Positions 61,230 to 64,000 of a stretch of DNA of 64,000 nt are shown piece after piece. Origin of the DNA: Diploptera punctata (taxonomy: Eukaryota; Arthropoda; Insecta; Blattodea; Blaberidae). Position 1 is the first letter of the stretch, and every line of letters starts with the position of its first letter. The notes under the pieces were generated by a model. That model did not search any database and was not told the origin of the DNA. It was given only the letters and a program-made list of their open reading frames with translations. The stretch spans positions 3,600,001 through 3,664,000 of the forward strand of contig JASPKZ010003844.1 in the NCBI GenBank assembly GCA_030220185.1, in the 5' to 3' direction. The translations under genes and the position numbers were made by a program.

Positions 61230-61735
61230 TTCACTTGCTTGTAATCATGGTTTATTATTCTCTCACTTCATTCTAGACCTACCTATTGCATGCTTTTCTC
61301 CTGTTTTTCCTTGGAAAAAGTTTCCATGATCCTTTCATCCCCCATTTGTTCCACATCTGTTGCCCATTGCAATGTGAGTCTTAACTGTCTTTTTTACAGT
61401 TAGTTTCCCATAAATATCACAAATTAATTATATATATATGTAGTTTTCTCCATTCACTTCTCTTTGGTCCATAAAATTATTTCCTAACATTTTAATTCCC
61501 AAATACTCGTCTTTTCTGCCTCTAAAAATGTTTCTTTTCATTCATATAACTAGAAGAATCACTGTTAAAATTTTTTTAGAGAATTTGGGATGACAAGCTT
61601 CCTTAAAATACATGATTTTATTTCCAATGTTTAATTTCCTTCTGTACCTCATTCCTGATTGTAATTATTGTTTCTAAGTATTTGAATTCCATTACATCAG
61701 CAGAATTTATTATTTGTTGTTGTGTGTCCATCCCC
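61230..61735 (-). repeat. LINE-R RT-tail fragment, reverse, very old
   Basis: Recognisable by the order of TACCTATTGCATGCTTTTCT (VGRP), CCACATCTGTTGCCCATTGC (GHVARM), TTTCCCATAAATATCAC (YRKPD) and TCTCTTTGGTCCATAA (FGPKR). It extends upstream to TGTACCTCATTCCTGATTGT. Coding is lost. Confidence 0.75.
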
Positions 61736-62004
61736 ATATAACCACTTCTCTATTTTTATTTTTTCTTCAGAGATGTCAAGTTAGCCAGAGACAGACAGCA
61801 GAAGCGAGAAATGGCATTAGCATCCAAGCCAATGTTGAGTCAACATAAGTCTGCCTCGAAAAAAAATAATAGTTAATTTATAAGTTATAATTTCTTTACA
61901 GGTGAATTCCATGACAACTGACACATTTGCAACAAAGTTAAGTCCTATATTTAATTTCTTTAAAACCTTTAAATAATTGGAAAGTTTTTTCTTTCAAAAC
62001 CATC

Positions 62005-62095
62005 TAGAGTTGGTAAGGGTCCATAGAAGACCCTTGGAGTAGTAATAGGTCAGTGGTTTCATCTTACTATTACCCATCCAAGTGTTTTGTGCAGG
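62005..62095 (-). repeat. SINE B scrap, reverse
   Basis: GGTCCATAGAAGACCCTTGG then AGTAGTAATAGGTCA resembles the distal SINE B end. Weak. Confidence 0.4.
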
Positions 62096-62141
62096 CGGAA
62101 AATATGTTAACTAACAAACTGTCTCTTTCTATTCATTACTA

Positions 62142-62445
62142 TGTTGCCACTTCCTGTCCTTTGTATTATGTTGTTTGATTGGCAGGTAGAGAGCTGACAA
62201 ATACTGTGTATTTTAATGATCTGTCGTTCTGCGCGGTCAGTGGCAGAATGACTAACTTGACAACCCTGTTACTTTTGGGGTTGCGCCTAGGAATGAACTG
62301 TCCCTTCCTTGCCCTTCTCATTGCATGTTGCCACTTGTGATTTATTGTCAGACTGGTAATGGAGAGACGACAAATACTGTGATTTTAAATGATCCGACTG
62401 CTTGATCGTTCAGTGCTTAAATTACTAAATTGACAACCATGTCAA
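62142..62445. repeat. Diverged tandem duplication, period about 181 bp
   Basis: ATGTTGCCACTT, GACAAATACTGTGTATTTTA/GACAAATACTGTGATTTTA, AATGATC and TTGACAACCxTGT recur in the same order in 62142-62272 and 62323-62445. Confidence 0.8.
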
Positions 62446-62614
62446 GATCTTTCACATGTGTTTAGAGATTCTCCCCCACATTTGAAGTTGAAAAATTTCA
62501 ATACGTGATCGGATATACAGTTTCCTCCTACATCCCTTCCACAGATTCAGTAGATCGGCGACACTAGCGCTAAAACTCTTCCCCTCCACCCGTGAACAAT
62601 TAACTTGGATGTGT

Positions 62615-62815
62615 AATAGACAATCAGCTTGAGATGTAAGCTGAGTTGTAAACCTGTACCTCCAGATAATATCTGATGCTCTGTTCTGTTAGAGGTAGAC
62701 AACATCAGGACTTTGGAGCTGCCAAGAGGATTTAGTCAATTAAAAAATCCTGATACTATTAGAATTCAAACCTGTGATCTACCAGGTTATAGCATAAAGC
62801 CTTGGCATGCTCCAC
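62615..62815 (-). repeat. SINE B, reverse, old
   Basis: AAGCTGAGTTGTAAACCTGT, AGAGGTAGACAACATCAGGA, CTGCCAAGAGGATTTAGTCA, AAAAATCCTGATACTATTAG and TTCAAACCTGTGATCTACCA follow the reverse SINE B order to its tRNA head. Confidence 0.75.
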
Positions 62816-63160
62816 CTATGCAGTACTATCTCTGATATAGGGAAATATCAGCATTGTTTGTTTATTATATTTAAAAATAATACTTTTATTTTTGCTGTTG
62901 ATGTACCTTAAAAAAAGAATTGAGAAAGGAGAATAAAACTAAAATCTCTAAAGATTCCAATTTGGGAATAATAAGTTCAGACAATTATCGGTTAGTACAC
63001 TTGGGAAAATTAAGATATCTTGGCTTCAGCATTAGTGTTTACTTTAAATCATGGAAAAGAAATGTATGTTGCCTGCCCCCCTTTTTTTTCTTCTGTATTC
63101 CTTGTCTTATTTACTATGCAAGCTACTAGAATAATGCAAAAAGGAATAAGTGTAATATAA
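62816..63160. other. Unassigned AT-rich sequence
   Basis: The 69-codon frame at 62920-63129 contains LGKLRYLGFSISV, which recalls the LRYLG segment after RT motif D in LINEs, but this is too little to assign. Confidence 0.35.
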
Positions 63161-63162
63161 AT

Positions 63163-63190
63163 ACAAATATATATATATATATATATATAT
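63163..63190. repeat. (TA)n microsatellite
   Basis: Short TA run. Confidence 0.9.
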
Positions 63191-63226
63191 TTAATTTTAG
63201 GAAGTGATATTTTGAGGTTATTTTAA

Positions 63227-63404
63227 TTATATTATTTTTAGTCTGATCATCTTACCTCAATATTACTGTTGATTTGTTCTTGAACATCTTTCAAAACAAT
63301 TGTCTCGACAAGCTGACGATAAAACAGAATTGTTTTGAAACATGTTAAAGAACAAATCAACATTAATATTGAGGTAAGATGATCAGACTAAAAATAATAT
63401 AATA
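63227..63404. repeat. Foldback repeat, ~75-bp arms
   Basis: The arm 63227-63301 (TTTTTAGTCTGATCATCTTA, CCTCAATATTACTGTTGATT) is repeated inverted at 63328-63404 with about five mismatches. The 26-base spacer contains GTCTCGACAAGCTGACGATA. No coding potential and no clear flanking duplication. Confidence 0.92.
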
Positions 63405-63539
63405 TAATATATATGAATGCTTACCCAATGGGCCTTGCATATAAAACTTTATTTTACAGAATGACAGATCAGTAAAATATTAAAATCTTCTGAATATTTT
63501 CATAGAACATAGAACATTTAGGCTATTCTATGCCAAGAG

Positions 63540-64000
63540 CCCACCAGTGAATGTACCAACAGAAAACAAGTGACTGCTAGCATCATGCTACCCAGCATAA
63601 TAAATTTCCACTATCAGACAGCAGTTTTTATATATTCACTCATTACTAAGTGCTTGTACCATGTAAAATTATGTAATCATTTTATTTCATTAAGTGAGGA
63701 AATGGGCAAGTTAGTGTACACCTGATTAGTTCATAGTTTATTGAATAATCTGGCATGACATAAGGATAAGTTGACTATTGTTTGAATAGCGACTGTTTTC
63801 CATTGTAAATATGGTCTTTTGGTTAAAATTGCCTCAACTTCCCATTAAATTCTAAGGCAGTTCTTTAATTTTTTTGGAAAAATTCAATATTATTTTTTTT
63901 CAGGAATTAACATTCTGTAACAATAATTTGTTAGGTTTTTGGTTTATTTAAATTTATGTAGGCAGACTTCTGGCATAGAATTCCTGAAATGTTTAAGCAA
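63540..64000 (+). repeat. Repeat N, copy 2, runs off the window
   Basis: Second copy of 57430-57870; see there. The similarity continues at the window end (TGTAGGCAGACTTCTGGCAT against TGTAGGTGGATTCGTGTCAT), so the true 3' end lies outside. Confidence 0.75.

Overview
This window looks like intergenic or intronic DNA of an insect with a large, repeat-rich nuclear genome. It has no operons, bacterial promoters or phage modules. Its open reading frames are short, AT-rich and almost all explained by transposable-element (TE) relics or microsatellites. The most abundant coding relic is the C-terminal tail of one LINE (called LINE-R here; motifs LYRKPDI, RLRWAGHVARM, VGRPRMRWENNI, DDWKTLAQDRDVWRAY). 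From memory, LINE tails of this kind, and the WLRRNCLL-type tail also present, are very common in cockroaches. A blattodean such as Periplaneta is therefore the best guess; this is recall, not a search. I found no host gene I would defend. One 85-codon reading frame at 33337-33594 remains unexplained.

Layout. 0-8.5 kb: LINE and SINE relics, a SINE C inside a LINE-R, a pogo/Tigger-type TIR element, a Penelope-like foldback and two copies of hairpin element D. 8.5-16.9 kb: a Tc1 relic, a three-level nested LINE cluster (11.1-12.5 kb), an inverted pair of Penelope-like C-termini interrupted by SINE E (12.85-14.25 kb), the best LINE-R tail (14.9-15.5 kb) and a Tigger element that keeps its CENP-B-like helix-turn-helix. 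17-21 kb: microsatellites, tRNA-like units, a mariner with long TIRs and an unnamed transposase-like pseudogene. 21-27 kb: SINE F split by a LINE, an ancient ~138-bp tandem array and nearly featureless AT-rich DNA. 27-36 kb: a cluster of palindromic tRNA-like units, two internally deleted mariners and several LINE tails. 36-41 kb: LINE fragments alternating with nine (AAT)n/(ATT)n arrays. 41-51.8 kb: SINE E with perfect target-site duplications (TSDs), inverted LINE-R copies, a solo LTR, a 227-bp tandem triplication of reverse-transcriptase DNA and a SINE B dimer. 51.8-64 kb: AT-rich DNA with few landmarks, a perfect 24-bp hairpin, a LINE reverse transcriptase split by a TATA-flanked TIR element, and a duplicated ~430-bp repeat.

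No genes act together as a pathway. The useful content is a layered record of transposition. Many insertions can be dated relative to each other because removing the inner element restores the outer reading frame or matches an empty site in the same window. The least conventional signal is a set of tRNA-like units with different anticodon arms, a shared T-rich trailer (ATTTTTCTTTTC or ATTTTTCTTA) and short inverted ends. Several are arranged as palindromes, and one palindrome lies within a 667-bp insertion bounded by a perfect 15-bp direct repeat.
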